Assembly: GCA_910575495.1 (NCBI GenBank)
Contig: CAJTFS010000001.1
Coordinates: 186,001-250,000, forward strand
DNA length: 64,000 nucleotides
Origin: Bacteroidales bacterium
Lineage (GTDB): Bacteria > Bacteroidota > Bacteroidia > Bacteroidales > Rikenellaceae
Direction of reading: 5' to 3'
A program made the position numbers and the translations under genes. Below the pieces are notes generated by a model. The model was not told where the DNA came from, did not search any database, and saw only the letters and a program-made list of their open reading frames with translations. Of the stretch, positions 1 to 9,355 are shown piece by piece (within the stretch, counting starts at the first letter, position 1; every line of letters starts with the position of its first letter).

Positions 1-332
1 CGCCGCTCTACTCGGCCAAGAAAATCGCCGGGATGCGGGCCTACGAACTGGCCCGGGCGGGCGAGACGACCGAGACGGTGGAGCTGCGCAAGGCACTGAT
101 AACCATCTACGAATCCGAATTGCAGGAGTACGATCTGCCGCGCATCCGCATCCGGGTGCGATGCAGCAAGGGCACCTACATCCGCTCGCTGGCGCGCGAG
201 ATAGGCGAAGCGCTCGGCAGCGGCGCCCATCTGACCTCGCTGCGCCGCACGCGAAGCGGCGGATTCACGGCCGGCCAGGCGTGGCAACTGGACGAATTTC
301 TGAAAAAGCTACAGCAAAGTGAAACAAAATAA
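1..332 (+). CDS. truB: tRNA pseudouridine(55) synthase TruB, C-terminal part
   Basis: This enzyme makes pseudouridine 55 in the T-loop of tRNAs. Only the last 109 or so residues lie in the window, read in frame from base 3. The visible part starts PLYSAKKIAGMRAYELAR and contains KGTYIRSLAREIG, the conserved TruB motif near the end of the catalytic fold. The catalytic aspartate lies upstream of the window. The ATG at base 33 is internal and is not the start. The gene is followed by queA on the same strand, 63 bases on, so both tRNA-modification genes are probably co-transcribed. The family call is firm and only the N-terminus is missing. Confidence 0.93.
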   Translation, partial: PLYSAKKIAGMRAYELARAGETTETVELRKALITIYESELQEYDLPRIRIRVRCSKGTYIRSLAREIGEALGSGAHLTSLRRTRSGGFTAGQAWQLDEFLKKLQQSETK

Positions 333-395
333 ACTTTTCTGCGTATAGAAAATAATTTATCGCGTTCCACGAAACGCAGCAACCCGACTCAAGCC

Positions 396-1448
396 ATGAA
401 ACTATCGCAATACGGCTACGACTACGATCCCGCAACGATGCTGGCCCGCTACCCGGCCGACAACCGCGACGAATCGCGCCTGATGGTGGTGAACCGCGCC
501 GACGGCAGCATCGAACACCGCACGTTCAGGGACATACTCGACTACTTCGACGAAAAGGACCTTTTCGTGTTCAACAACACGAAAGTCTTCCCGGCGCGTC
601 TCTACGGCAACAAGGAGAAGACCGGCGCCGAGATCGAGATCTTCCTGCTGCGCGAACTCAACCGCGACCTGCGGCTGTGGGACGTGCTGGTGGACCCGGC
701 CCGCAAAATCCGCATAGGCAACAAACTCTACTTCGGCGACGACGATGCGCTGGTGGCCGAAGTGATCGACAACACGACGTCGCGCGGACGGACCCTTCGC
801 TTCCTGTTCGACGGCGACTACGACGAATTCAAGACCGCGCTTTTCGCGCTGGGCGAAACGCCCCTGCCGAAGTGGGTCCGCGAAAAGGTGGAACCCGCAG
901 ACGCGGAGCGCTACCAGACGATCTTCGCGGAGAAGGAGGGCGCCGTAGCGGCTCCGACGGCAGGCATGCACTTCTCGAAACACCTGCTCAAGCGCATGGA
1001 GATCAGAGGCATCGACCGGGCGTTCATCACGCTGCACGTGGGCCTGGGCAACTTCCGCACGGTGGATGTCGAGGACCTCTCGAAACACAAGATGGACTCG
1101 GAGCAGTTCTTCGTGACGGACGAAGCGGCGCAGACGGTGAACGCCGCGAAACGCGACGGCCGCAAGGTGGTGGCCATCGGCACGACGGTGATGCGGACGC
1201 TGGAGACGGCCGTCTCGACGGGCGGCATGATCAAGCCGATGGAGGGCTGGACCAACAAGTTCATCTTCGCGCCCTACGACTTCTCGGTGGCGGATGCGAT
1301 GGTCACGAACTTCCACCTGCCCCTCTCGACGCAGCTGATGATGGTGGCGGCGTTCGGCGGCTACGAAACGATCATGAACGCCTACAAGACGGCCAAGGCG
1401 GAAGGCTACCGCTTCGGCACCTACGGCGACGCGATGCTGATTTTGTAG
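396..1448 (+). CDS. queA: S-adenosylmethionine:tRNA ribosyltransferase-isomerase QueA
   Basis: QueA transfers and isomerises the ribosyl part of SAM onto preQ1-modified tRNA, giving epoxyqueuosine in the wobble position of Asn, Asp, His and Tyr tRNAs. The 350-residue length is normal for the family. Signature segments are [10 protein letters not shown] (about 60-69), ERYQTIFA (171-178), AAPTAGMHF (185-193) and HVGLGNF (214-220). The start ATG sits behind an A/C-rich leader without a clear Shine-Dalgarno, as is usual in this phylum. It lies just downstream of truB. Free intergenic sequence with no hairpin follows. Confidence 0.97.
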   Translation: MKLSQYGYDYDPATMLARYPADNRDESRLMVVNRADGSIEHRTFRDILDYFDEKDLFVFNNTKVFPARLYGNKEKTGAEIEIFLLRELNRDLRLWDVLVDPARKIRIGNKLYFGDDDALVAEVIDNTTSRGRTLRFLFDGDYDEFKTALFALGETPLPKWVREKVEPADAERYQTIFAEKEGAVAAPTAGMHFSKHLLKRMEIRGIDRAFITLHVGLGNFRTVDVEDLSKHKMDSEQFFVTDEAAQTVNAAKRDGRKVVAIGTTVMRTLETAVSTGGMIKPMEGWTNKFIFAPYDFSVADAMVTNFHLPLSTQLMMVAAFGGYETIMNAYKTAKAEGYRFGTYGDAMLIL

Positions 1449-1630
1449 CGGGGCGGAACCGAAAGCGGAAGACGAAAAGCAAGGAGCGGCGGAAAAACAC
1501 GCAAGGAACCCCGCCGGCGGCAAACGCCCGGATACGGCCCGCTCCTTCATACCGGCGCCCATGCGAAACACCCGGCAGCAACGAGCCTTTCGCCTGCGCC
1601 CCTCCGCTTTTCAGCTAACATAAAAATCAC

Positions 1631-1638
1631 TATCTTTG
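1631..1638 (+). promoter_or_regulatory. Bacteroidetes-type -7 box for the glycogen-synthase-like gene
   Basis: TATCTTTG matches the TAnnTTTG -7 consensus exactly and lies 54 bases before the ATG at 1693. A T-rich stretch at 1608-1611 is the only candidate -33 element and is not a perfect TTTG. A leader of about 45-50 bases is predicted. Confidence 0.6.
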
Positions 1639-1692
1639 CAACGGGAGCACCCCGCGGCGAAACGGAAGTCCACCCAATAAAAACCACGGATC

Positions 1693-2499
1693 ATGGCCAA
1701 CAAGATTCTGTACGTCTGTCAACAGATAGCACCCTATCTACCCGAAACGGAGGCCTCGGTACTCTGCCGGACGCTGGTGCAAGCGATGCAGGAACGCGGA
1801 AACGAAATCCGCACGTTCATGCCCCGCTACGGCTGCATCAACGAACGCCGCCACCAGCTCCACGAAGTGATCCGGCTGTCGGGCATGAACCTCATCATCG
1901 ACGACAACGACCACCAGCTCATCATCAAGGTGGCGTCGATTCCGGCGGCCCGCGTACAGATCTACTTCATCGACAACGACGACTACTTCTCGCGCAAGGC
2001 CATCCTGCACGATGCCGAAGGGCACGAATTCGCCGACAACGACGAACGGGCGATCTTCTTTGCACGCGGTGTGCTGGAGACGGTGAAGAAACTGCGCTGG
2101 GCGCCCACCGTGGTGCACTGCCACGGCTGGTTTGCGGGCGTGACGCCGGTCTATCTGAAAAAGGTGTTCGCCGACGACCCGATCTTCCGCGATGTGAAGG
2201 TGGTGGTCTCGCTCTACGACGACGGTTTCCCGGGCCAGCTCGACGCCGGATTCGGCGCGAAGATCGCCGGAGAAGGGGTCAAGGATAAAAATCTGTCGAT
2301 CCTGGAGACTCCGTCATACGAAAACCTCTGCCGTTTCGTTATGGAATATGCCGACGGTATCATCGCCGCCTCGCCCGACGTGGACGCCCGCGTGCTGGAG
2401 CTGGCCCGTACGAGCGGCAAACCGATGCTCGAATACCGGGCGCCGGAGGAAGAAGGATTTTTCGACACTTACAACCGATTCTATGAAGAGATTCGATAG
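1693..2499 (+). CDS. Short glycogen/starch synthase-like protein (GT5 N-terminal domain only)
   Basis: The 268-residue protein resembles the N-terminal Rossmann half of glycogen synthase: KILYVCQQIAPYLPETEAS at the start, then HCHGWFAGVTPVYL near 140-155. Complete GlgA enzymes have about 480 residues, and the C-terminal GT-B half with the nucleotide-sugar site is absent here. Short relatives of this kind are common in Bacteroidales and are annotated as glycogen/starch synthase, so this is probably a natural family form rather than a truncation. Whether it has transferase activity cannot be told. Its last 17 bases overlap the DUF4270 lipoprotein gene, so the two are translationally linked. A -7 box is at 1631. 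Confidence 0.8.
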   Translation: MANKILYVCQQIAPYLPETEASVLCRTLVQAMQERGNEIRTFMPRYGCINERRHQLHEVIRLSGMNLIIDDNDHQLIIKVASIPAARVQIYFIDNDDYFSRKAILHDAEGHEFADNDERAIFFARGVLETVKKLRWAPTVVHCHGWFAGVTPVYLKKVFADDPIFRDVKVVVSLYDDGFPGQLDAGFGAKIAGEGVKDKNLSILETPSYENLCRFVMEYADGIIAASPDVDARVLELARTSGKPMLEYRAPEEEGFFDTYNRFYEEIR

Positions 2500-4099
2500 G
2501 TATCTGCTCGCAGGGGCCGCGGCCGTACTGGCCGTGCTGACGGGCTGCACGACGGTGGACGACTCGCTGGGAGCGAACATCGTGCCCGACAACCAACAGA
2601 TGAAGACGGGCTACGTCGAGTTCCCGCGCAAGGACGGAAACGGCCAACCGATCCGTCGGACCCTGGTTAGAACGCGCCTGGTGCAGACCGACTCGATCGT
2701 TTCGTCGAAAACAGGCTACGGATACATCGGTTCGCAGCTCAACGACACGCTGGGAGTGCGCACGGCGGGATTCCTGACGCAGTATCTCGACGGCATCAGC
2801 AACTTCGAGCCGGGCATGTTCGGCTACAGACCGTTCGTAGATTCGGTGCAGCTGCTGATGACGATCGACCGCTTCGGCCGCGACACGCTGACGCCCCAGC
2901 GCTACGAGATCTACGAAGTGACGGACAACGCCTTTCTGAAAGAGAGGGCCGACACGACCTTCTACTTCGACTTCAAAGCGGAGAAGTATATCGGCAACGC
3001 CCCGCTTTTCAGCTTCTCTTTCCCCAACGAGCGGATCAAGAATCTGAAATCTTCCACCGTAACGCTGAAAATCGAGCAGGCGGGAGAACAACTGCTGCGT
3101 CGCCTGCTGCTGCAGGAGGGAACCTACAAGGACAACTACTCGATCTACAGCGTCGACAGCATGGAGCACTGGATGGATGAATTCAAGGGGCTCTACATCC
3201 GGCCTGCCAGAAACGAAGAACAGACGCAGACGGGCAAGGGCGGCATCTACGGCATGGACCTCACGAAGTCGGGGCTGGTGGTCTACGGCCGCAACCGCAT
3301 GAAGGAGGATCCCTCGCTGGTCAAGGACACGCTGCTGCTGGAATACCTCTTCTACGATTCCTCGACCGCTACGAAGTTCGGCAACGTTTCGATAAACACG
3401 CTGGAACGCGACTACACGAAAGGCTCTTTCTTCAACACGAACGACGAAATCCGCGAACCCGCCCCGGGACAGCCCGACACCCGCCCGGAGAAGAACCACC
3501 GGGTGATGGTGGAAGGCATGGGCGGCGTGGCGACGGAGATCACTTTCGCCCCGGAGTTCTTCGCCGAACTGCAGTCCGAAATCGACCGCAACAATGCGGG
3601 CGGAGAAGACTACAAGACGCTTGCATTCAGCCGGGTGCGCATGATGATATACTTCGCCGACGCCGACCACGACTGGCAGCAGACCATGTTGAAGAATCCC
3701 GACAAGCTGATGGCGGAGATGGACACGGCCCCCGAGCGCATCGGTCTCTACACCGACTACAAGAAGCTGACGCCGATCATCGACTACAACTACACCTACG
3801 AGAAGAACTACGACGCACAACTGGCCTACGGCGGCAACGTCAACCGCAGCCGCGGCTGCTACACGATGGACATCACGGGCTATGTCCAGATGCTGTGGAA
3901 CGCCTATGCGGCCGAACGCGACGCGGCCAAGGCTGAAAACCGCGAAATAGACCTCGAAAAGGTGAAAAACCGCACGATCTACGCGGCACCCGAAGCCTAC
4001 GGACTCTACACGTCCGACTTCTGCGTGCTGCAGGGAATGGACGACGCGCTGAACGATGCGCCGATCCGTTTCGAACTGCTGTACAACCTCGTCAAATAA
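2483..4099 (+). CDS. DUF4270 family lipoprotein
   Basis: The 538-residue product starts MKRFDRYLLAGAAAVLAVLT followed by GCTT, a lipoprotein signal with the acylated Cys at about residue 22. The start is ATG 2483, which overlaps the end of the preceding gene. An upstream in-frame ATG lies inside that gene and lacks a signal sequence. The body matches DUF4270, a Bacteroidetes-specific family of unknown function that is often found behind the short glycogen-synthase-like gene. It is probably on the outer face of a membrane in the envelope. No catalytic motif was recognised. A carbohydrate or envelope role is inferred from the neighbour alone. Confidence 0.85.
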   Translation: MKRFDRYLLAGAAAVLAVLTGCTTVDDSLGANIVPDNQQMKTGYVEFPRKDGNGQPIRRTLVRTRLVQTDSIVSSKTGYGYIGSQLNDTLGVRTAGFLTQYLDGISNFEPGMFGYRPFVDSVQLLMTIDRFGRDTLTPQRYEIYEVTDNAFLKERADTTFYFDFKAEKYIGNAPLFSFSFPNERIKNLKSSTVTLKIEQAGEQLLRRLLLQEGTYKDNYSIYSVDSMEHWMDEFKGLYIRPARNEEQTQTGKGGIYGMDLTKSGLVVYGRNRMKEDPSLVKDTLLLEYLFYDSSTATKFGNVSINTLERDYTKGSFFNTNDEIREPAPGQPDTRPEKNHRVMVEGMGGVATEITFAPEFFAELQSEIDRNNAGGEDYKTLAFSRVRMMIYFADADHDWQQTMLKNPDKLMAEMDTAPERIGLYTDYKKLTPIIDYNYTYEKNYDAQLAYGGNVNRSRGCYTMDITGYVQMLWNAYAAERDAAKAENREIDLEKVKNRTIYAAPEAYGLYTSDFCVLQGMDDALNDAPIRFELLYNLVK

Positions 4100-4247
4100 A
4101 TTCCCGAGACAAGGACCAACCTGTCCGGATGATGCCGGGGCGGGAAAAGTTGCGAGCAATGAAACTTTTCCTGAACCGAGGGGCAGCGCCGGGATCGCCT
4201 GGAAGCTGCCGAAGCGGAAACGACAGCATGAAACGAACGAACGTCGG

Positions 4248-4282
4248 ATGCGAACCTAAGTGAGGAACTTAGGTTTTCGCAT
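4248..4282. promoter_or_regulatory. Hairpin in the topA leader
   Basis: Two 14-base arms (ATGCGAA plus CCTAAGT, and ACTTAGG plus TTCGCAT, with a 2-base bulge) surround a 5-base loop. The structure ends 30 bases before the topA ATG at 4313. It is not followed by a T run, so it does not look like an intrinsic terminator. It may be a leader structure or an operator. Confidence 0.5.
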
Positions 4283-4312
4283 TTGAAGATAAAGCAATAC
4301 AGAGCAAAACCC

Positions 4313-6610
4313 ATGCACGAAAACTTAGTCATCGTAGAGTCGCCGGCCAAGGCCAAGACCATCGAAAAATTCCTGGGCAAGGACTTCATGGTCAAATCGA
4401 GCTTCGGCCACATCCGCGACCTCTCGAAAAAAGACCTCGGAATCCACATCGACCGCGGATTCAGCCCCGTATACGAAATACCGGGCGACAAAAAGAAAGT
4501 GGTGGACGAACTGAGCCGCCTGGCCAAAAGCAAGACCGTCTGGCTGGCTTCCGATGAAGACCGCGAAGGAGAGGCCATCGCATGGCACCTGACCGAAGTG
4601 TTGGGTCTCCCGGTCGACAAGACGAAACGCATCGTCTTCCACGAAATCACCAAACGCGCCATCCTCGAAGCCATCGAGAACCCGCGCACGGTGGACATGA
4701 ATCTGGTCAACGCCCAGCAGGCGCGCCGCATCCTCGACCGTCTGGTGGGCTTCGAGCTCTCGCCGGTGCTGTGGAAAAAGGTGCGGCCGTCGCTCTCGGC
4801 AGGACGCGTGCAGTCGGTGGCCGTGCGGCTGATCGTGGAGCGCGAACGCGAGATCATCGCATTCCGGTCGACCCCCTACTTCCGGGTTGTGGCGCAGTTC
4901 CATGCGGCCGGCGATCCCGACAAGACGCTTTTCAAGGCGGAACTCACCTCGCGCTTCGAGACGCGCGAGGAAGCCGAAACGTTCCTGCACGGCACGATCG
5001 GCGCCGCGTTCACGGTGGCCAAAGCCGAAGAAAAACCGGCCCAGCGCTACCCTGCACCGCCTTTCACGACCTCGACTCTGCAACAGGAAGCCGGACGCAA
5101 GCTGGGCATGTCGGTCTCGCAGACCATGTCGGTGGCGCAGCACCTCTATGAACAAGGTCTGATCACCTACATGCGTACCGACTCGGTGAACCTCTCGCAA
5201 CAAGCGCTGGCCCAGTGCAAGGAGGAGATCACGAAGCTCTACGGCGCAGAATACTCGCGCTGGTTCAACTACAAGACCAAAACCAAGGGTGCGCAGGAAG
5301 CGCACGAAGCCATCCGCCCGTCGTACATCGACCGCCAGACGATCGAGGGCACGCCGGCCGAGAAACGGCTCTACGACCTGATCTGGAAACGCACCGTGGC
5401 CTCGCAGATGGTCTGCGCGGAGCTCGACCGCACGACGGTGACGATCGACATCGCAGGCTCGCCGCTGCAGTTCGTGGCGACGGGCGAGGTGATCCGTTTC
5501 GACGGATTCCTGCGCCTCTACTCCGAATCGACCGACGACGACCAGGCGCAGGAGAGCGGCGAAGGCCGGCTTCCCAAGCTGGCGCAGGGCGACGCCCTGA
5601 CGGCGGCCAACATCACGGCGACCGAACGTTTCACCCAGGCTCCGGCGCGCTACAACGAAGCCTCGCTGGTCAAGCGGCTGGAGGAGCTGGGCATCGGACG
5701 CCCGTCGACCTACGCACCGACGATCTCGACGATCATCAACCGCGGCTATGTGGTGAAACAGAACAAGGAGGGGCAGAAACGCGACTACACGCAGCTGACG
5801 CTCACGGGCGACAAGCTGACCGCGAAGACCGTATCGGAAAAGTACGGCAAAGAGAAGAGCCGCCTTTCGCCGACGGATATCGGCATGGTGGTGAACGACT
5901 ACCTGGAGGCGCAGTTCGGTTCGATCATCGACTACAACTTCACGGCCAACGTCGAGAAGGAGTTCGACCGCATCGCCGAGGGCGACATCACGTGGGACCG
6001 CATGATCGGCGACTTCTACGCACCGTTCCACAAGATGGTCGACACAGCCATCGAACAGCAGAACGACAAGAAGGGCCAGGCCCGCATCCTGGGCACCGAC
6101 CCCAAGACGGGCCGCACGGTCAAGGCGCGCATCGGCCGCTACGGCCCCATGGCCGAGATCGAAGCGCCCGAAGGCGAGAAGAGCCGGTTCGCCTCGCTCA
6201 AGAAAGGCCAGCTGATCGAATCGATCACGCTGGAAGAGGCGCTGGAACTCTTCGCGCTGCCGCGCACGCTGGGCGAGCTCGACGGCGAGGAGCTGGCCGT
6301 GGGCATCGGCAAATACGGCGCCTACGTCCGCTACGGCAAGTCGTTCGCTTCGCTGGCCAAGACCGACGACCCCTACACGGTGACCTACGACCGGGCCGTG
6401 GAAGTGGTCCGCGCGCACAAGGAAGCGGCGGCAACGGCCCACAAGCCGCTGAAAGAATTCGCCGAAGACCCCGACATGCAGGTCAAGAACGGCCGCTACG
6501 GCGCCTACATCGCCTACAAGGGGAAGAACTACCGCATACCCAAAGGCGCGGACCCCGCACAACTGACGCTGGACGAATGTCTGAAGATCGTGGCGGGCTC
6601 GAAGAAATGA
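4313..6610 (+). CDS. topA: DNA topoisomerase I
   Basis: Type IA topoisomerase that relaxes negative supercoils. The protein has 765 residues from ATG 4313, which begins MHENLVIVESPAKAKTIE, the usual N-terminus. A TTG 30 bases upstream is in frame but would add an atypical peptide. The TOPRIM domain shows VESPAKAKTIEKFLG and ASDEDREGEAIAWH (DEDREGE about 81-87). The catalytic tyrosine is Tyr286 in ITYMRTDS. The C-terminus carries non-zinc repeats of the GRYGAYI type (KYGAYVRYGKSF and RYGAYIAYKGK) instead of the Cys4 zinc ribbons of E. coli TopA. The gene is preceded by a hairpin and followed 37 bases later by a C1 peptidase gene. Confidence 0.97.
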   Translation: MHENLVIVESPAKAKTIEKFLGKDFMVKSSFGHIRDLSKKDLGIHIDRGFSPVYEIPGDKKKVVDELSRLAKSKTVWLASDEDREGEAIAWHLTEVLGLPVDKTKRIVFHEITKRAILEAIENPRTVDMNLVNAQQARRILDRLVGFELSPVLWKKVRPSLSAGRVQSVAVRLIVEREREIIAFRSTPYFRVVAQFHAAGDPDKTLFKAELTSRFETREEAETFLHGTIGAAFTVAKAEEKPAQRYPAPPFTTSTLQQEAGRKLGMSVSQTMSVAQHLYEQGLITYMRTDSVNLSQQALAQCKEEITKLYGAEYSRWFNYKTKTKGAQEAHEAIRPSYIDRQTIEGTPAEKRLYDLIWKRTVASQMVCAELDRTTVTIDIAGSPLQFVATGEVIRFDGFLRLYSESTDDDQAQESGEGRLPKLAQGDALTAANITATERFTQAPARYNEASLVKRLEELGIGRPSTYAPTISTIINRGYVVKQNKEGQKRDYTQLTLTGDKLTAKTVSEKYGKEKSRLSPTDIGMVVNDYLEAQFGSIIDYNFTANVEKEFDRIAEGDITWDRMIGDFYAPFHKMVDTAIEQQNDKKGQARILGTDPKTGRTVKARIGRYGPMAEIEAPEGEKSRFASLKKGQLIESITLEEALELFALPRTLGELDGEELAVGIGKYGAYVRYGKSFASLAKTDDPYTVTYDRAVEVVRAHKEAAATAHKPLKEFAEDPDMQVKNGRYGAYIAYKGKNYRIPKGADPAQLTLDECLKIVAGSKK

Positions 6611-6647
6611 CAGAACAAGCAAAAAAAACCTTAAAACCCAGTCTTAG

Positions 6648-7856
6648 ATGAAAAACCTGCTGATTACCCTGCTGGCCGCGGCGGCAACGCTGGCGGCAAC
6701 GGCCCAGACCCCGCAGACCGAACCCGAACCCGAAGGCTACCGCTTCACCGACGCCAAGGTGCTGGAGATGACTCCCGTGAAGAACCAGCATCGCAGCGGC
6801 ACCTGCTGGTGCTTCTCGACGATGTCGTTCCTGGAGGGCGAAATCCTGCGCGCCGGCGGCAAACCGGTGCACCTCTCCGAGATGTGGATCGTGCGCCACA
6901 GCTTCATGGAGAAAGCCGAGAAGTACGTGCGCATGCACGGCGAACTGAACTTCGCCGAGGGCGGAGCAGCCCACGACGTGACGGAGGGTATCAAGAAATA
7001 CGGCATCGTACCGTTCGAAGCCTATCCGGGCCTGAACTACGGCACCGACAAACCCGACTTCCACGAGCTGACGGCCGCGCTGAAGGCTTTCCTCGACTCC
7101 GTGATCGCCACGGCCGACCGTTCGGGCAAACCCCTGTCGACGGCCTGGAAACGCGCCTTCAACGCCATGCTCGACGAATACTTCGGACACATGCCCGACA
7201 CCTTCGTCTACGAGGGCAAGGAGTACACGCCGCAGTCGTTCGCTGCGTCGCTGCCCGTCTCGATGGACAACTACATCGACATCACGTCGTTCACCCACCA
7301 TCCTTTCTACACGCAGTTCGTGCTCGAAGTGCCCGACAACTGGATGTGGGGCAAGGTCTACAACCTGCCGCTGGACGAAATGATGGCCGTCATCGACCAC
7401 GCGCTGGCCAACGGCTATCCGGTGGCTTGGGGCACCGACGTGAGCGAAAAGGGATTCAGCCGCACGAAGGCCCTCGGCATCGTGCCGGAAGCCGATCTCG
7501 ACGGCATGAGCGGCACGGAAGCCGAGCGCTGGGGCAAGCTGACCGAGCGCGAGAAGGAAGCAGCGCTCTACAAGTTCGACAAGCCGGGCAAGGAACGCAC
7601 CATCACGCAGGAGATGCGCCAGGAGGCGTTCGACAACTACGAGACGACCGACGACCACGGCATGGTGATCGTAGGCACGGCCCGCGACCAGGCGGGCACC
7701 CCCTACTACAAGGTGCTCAACTCGTGGGACGACCTGCCTCCCTACGGCGGTCACTGGTACTTCTCGCGTCCCTTCGTGGCCTACAAGACCACCGACATCA
7801 TGGTCAACAAGAACGCCCTGCCCAAAGAGATCGCCAAGAAACTGGGTCTCAAATAA
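6648..7856 (+). CDS. Exported C1-family aminopeptidase (PepC/bleomycin hydrolase type)
   Basis: A papain-fold cysteine peptidase of 402 residues that should trim amino acids or dipeptides from peptides. It begins with a signal peptide, MKNLLITLLAAAATLAATAQ, so it acts in the periplasm or outside, unlike cytosolic PepC. The oxyanion Gln47 and catalytic Cys53 are in KNQHRSGTCWCFS. His337 is in DDHGMVIVG and Asn358 in KVLNSWDD, and this order and spacing are typical of the C1B group. The gene is followed by a GTGAAAGG-type repeat at its stop codon and by a bidirectional terminator at 8035. Confidence 0.93.
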   Translation: MKNLLITLLAAAATLAATAQTPQTEPEPEGYRFTDAKVLEMTPVKNQHRSGTCWCFSTMSFLEGEILRAGGKPVHLSEMWIVRHSFMEKAEKYVRMHGELNFAEGGAAHDVTEGIKKYGIVPFEAYPGLNYGTDKPDFHELTAALKAFLDSVIATADRSGKPLSTAWKRAFNAMLDEYFGHMPDTFVYEGKEYTPQSFAASLPVSMDNYIDITSFTHHPFYTQFVLEVPDNWMWGKVYNLPLDEMMAVIDHALANGYPVAWGTDVSEKGFSRTKALGIVPEADLDGMSGTEAERWGKLTEREKEAALYKFDKPGKERTITQEMRQEAFDNYETTDDHGMVIVGTARDQAGTPYYKVLNSWDDLPPYGGHWYFSRPFVAYKTTDIMVNKNALPKEIAKKLGLK

Positions 7857-8034
7857 GGTGAAAGGCGAACTTTGCCGAGCGGGAGCGACGATGGCGCAAG
7901 CCGAGAGCTATGTCGAACTTGTTCTGACTTAGCCGAGGAGCCGCCCATTCAAGACTCAGTCAAAGTCAAGCCCTCTTGGCTTAAAGGGGCAAAGTGAAAA
8001 GCGAGGAGCGCCCGTTTCGCATTTCCACTCGAAG

Positions 8035-8070
8035 AAAGCGTCCGGAACCAATAGGTTCCGGACGCTTTTT
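8035..8070. terminator. Bidirectional intrinsic terminator between convergent genes
   Basis: A perfect 15-base stem (AAAGCGTCCGGAACC and its complement) with a 4-base loop is flanked by an A run on the left and a T run on the right. It separates the rightward C1 peptidase gene from the leftward pentapeptide-repeat gene, whose stop codon is at 8073-8075. Confidence 0.92.
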
Positions 8071-8072
8071 AT

Positions 8073-8714
8073 CTACTCCTCGAACTCGACGCCGAGAAGC
8101 CTTACCAGGTCGAGCGCCTGCCCCTGCGAGATACGGGCCCCGCGGAGCTCGAACGAAAGGCATTCGCTCAGACGAATCCCCCGTATTTCGCAATCGGCGA
8201 GCGAGATGCCCAGCAACCGGGTGCCGAAGAACTCGGCCTCCGAGAGGTCGCAGCCGGAAAACCCGCACTGCTCGAAACGACAATCGCTCAGAACGGCACT
8301 TCGCAGGACACAATCGCCGAACATGACACGGCGGAATCTGCCGGAGGCGAATCCGGCGAACTCCCCGCGGCAACGCGAGAAGAGGACAAAACCGAAAACC
8401 GACCCGGCGAATTCGGCCCCGGTGAGTTTGCAATCGAGAAACCGCACACGCTGAAACGAGCAGCCGCGCAAGTAGGCATTGGAAAAGTCGCAGTTGCGGA
8501 ACAAGACATCAGAAAACCGCGTCTGCTCCAACACGGCCCCCGAGAAACGACATCCTGAAAAGATACATTGATCGACGATAAGGTGCTCGCGGACGACTCC
8601 GGAGAAACCGGCACCGCGAAAAACGGCGTCGCAGACCTCCTCGGCATCGACGAGGAGCGCAGGATCGGCATCGGGAGCGGAATCCGCAGGCAGACGGGGC
8701 GGGGCGATCTCCAT
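8073..8714 (-). CDS. Pentapeptide-repeat protein
   Basis: The 213-residue protein consists largely of tandem A(D/N)LxX-type pentapeptides, for example GCRFSGAVLEQTRFSDVLF and NCDFSNAYLRGCSF. They run from about residue 45 to 195, which predicts a right-handed quadrilateral beta-helix. Many repeat positions carry Cys. There is no signal peptide or membrane segment. The gene starts 3 bases after the phosphopantetheinyl transferase gene and is last in the leftward unit before the terminator at 8035. Members of this fold include DNA-mimic gyrase inhibitors (Qnr/MfpA), but nothing here points to that function in particular. Confidence 0.85.
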   Translation of the reverse strand: MEIAPPRLPADSAPDADPALLVDAEEVCDAVFRGAGFSGVVREHLIVDQCIFSGCRFSGAVLEQTRFSDVLFRNCDFSNAYLRGCSFQRVRFLDCKLTGAEFAGSVFGFVLFSRCRGEFAGFASGRFRRVMFGDCVLRSAVLSDCRFEQCGFSGCDLSEAEFFGTRLLGISLADCEIRGIRLSECLSFELRGARISQGQALDLVRLLGVEFEE

Positions 8715-8717
8715 AGG

Positions 8718-9281
8718 CTACGACAGAAAAACGACCACACGTCCGGCGAACAACACGAAACGAAGCGTCAATGCCTTGCCGCTGCCGATCCGACCGACGA
8801 GCCGGCCGGCCGGAAAATCGACCTGCTCGATCCTCAGATCGCGCAGCCAATCCACCCCGCGGCGCCCGGCAAACTTGTAAAGCGTCTCCTTGGCGCACCA
8901 CACGACGGCAGGCCACAGCGGATCGTCGGAAAGGATGCGCTCGCCGGCCGAAAGATAACGTGCCGCAGCCCGGCCGAAATCGCGTGCGAGCGGCTCGACA
9001 TCGACGGCACAAGGGGCTTCGGAGAGCGCGACGGCGATAGTGCCCTCGCAATGGGAGACCGAAAGATGGAGCGCCGATCCCTCGATCGACGGGGCGCCGC
9101 AATCGGAGTAGGCGAAACGGAGCTGCGGAGCCCCCAGTTCGTGCCGCACGATCCCCCGCCATGAAAGCCACTCCGACCGGCGCGCAGGCTCGAATCCGGA
9201 TGCCTGCTCACGCTCGGAAAGCGTAGTCCAGGCATCGATTTCGGGCTCGGAAAGCGGACGCGAGAGAAGGAGTCGGAACAT
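8718..9281 (-). CDS. 4'-phosphopantetheinyl transferase superfamily protein
   Basis: It should attach the phosphopantetheine arm of CoA to carrier proteins. The 187-residue length counts from ATG 9281 (MFRLLLSRPLSEPEIDAW). An in-frame ATG at 9317 would add 12 residues. Motifs of the Sfp-like group are LSVSHCEG (about 73-80), the metal-binding CAVDVEPL (91-98) and WCAKETLYKFAG (128-139). It lies between gldE and a pentapeptide-repeat gene in a leftward unit. No polyketide or peptide synthase gene is in the window, so the target is probably the fatty-acid ACP or a distant carrier protein. Confidence 0.88.
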   Translation of the reverse strand: MFRLLLSRPLSEPEIDAWTTLSEREQASGFEPARRSEWLSWRGIVRHELGAPQLRFAYSDCGAPSIEGSALHLSVSHCEGTIAVALSEAPCAVDVEPLARDFGRAAARYLSAGERILSDDPLWPAVVWCAKETLYKFAGRRGVDWLRDLRIEQVDFPAGRLVGRIGSGKALTLRFVLFAGRVVVFLS

Positions 9282-9355
9282 AGGCAGACGGAAAGAGTGC
9301 GGACAATGAAGCGACAACGGAACTTCACGAAGAACCGCCGCCCCGGCAACGGGGA

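Noticed and set aside
8718-9281. Phosphopantetheinyl transferase as a sign of a polyketide or peptide-antibiotic cluster
   Set aside because: No synthase, carrier protein or tailoring genes are in the window. A general ACP-activating role is more likely.
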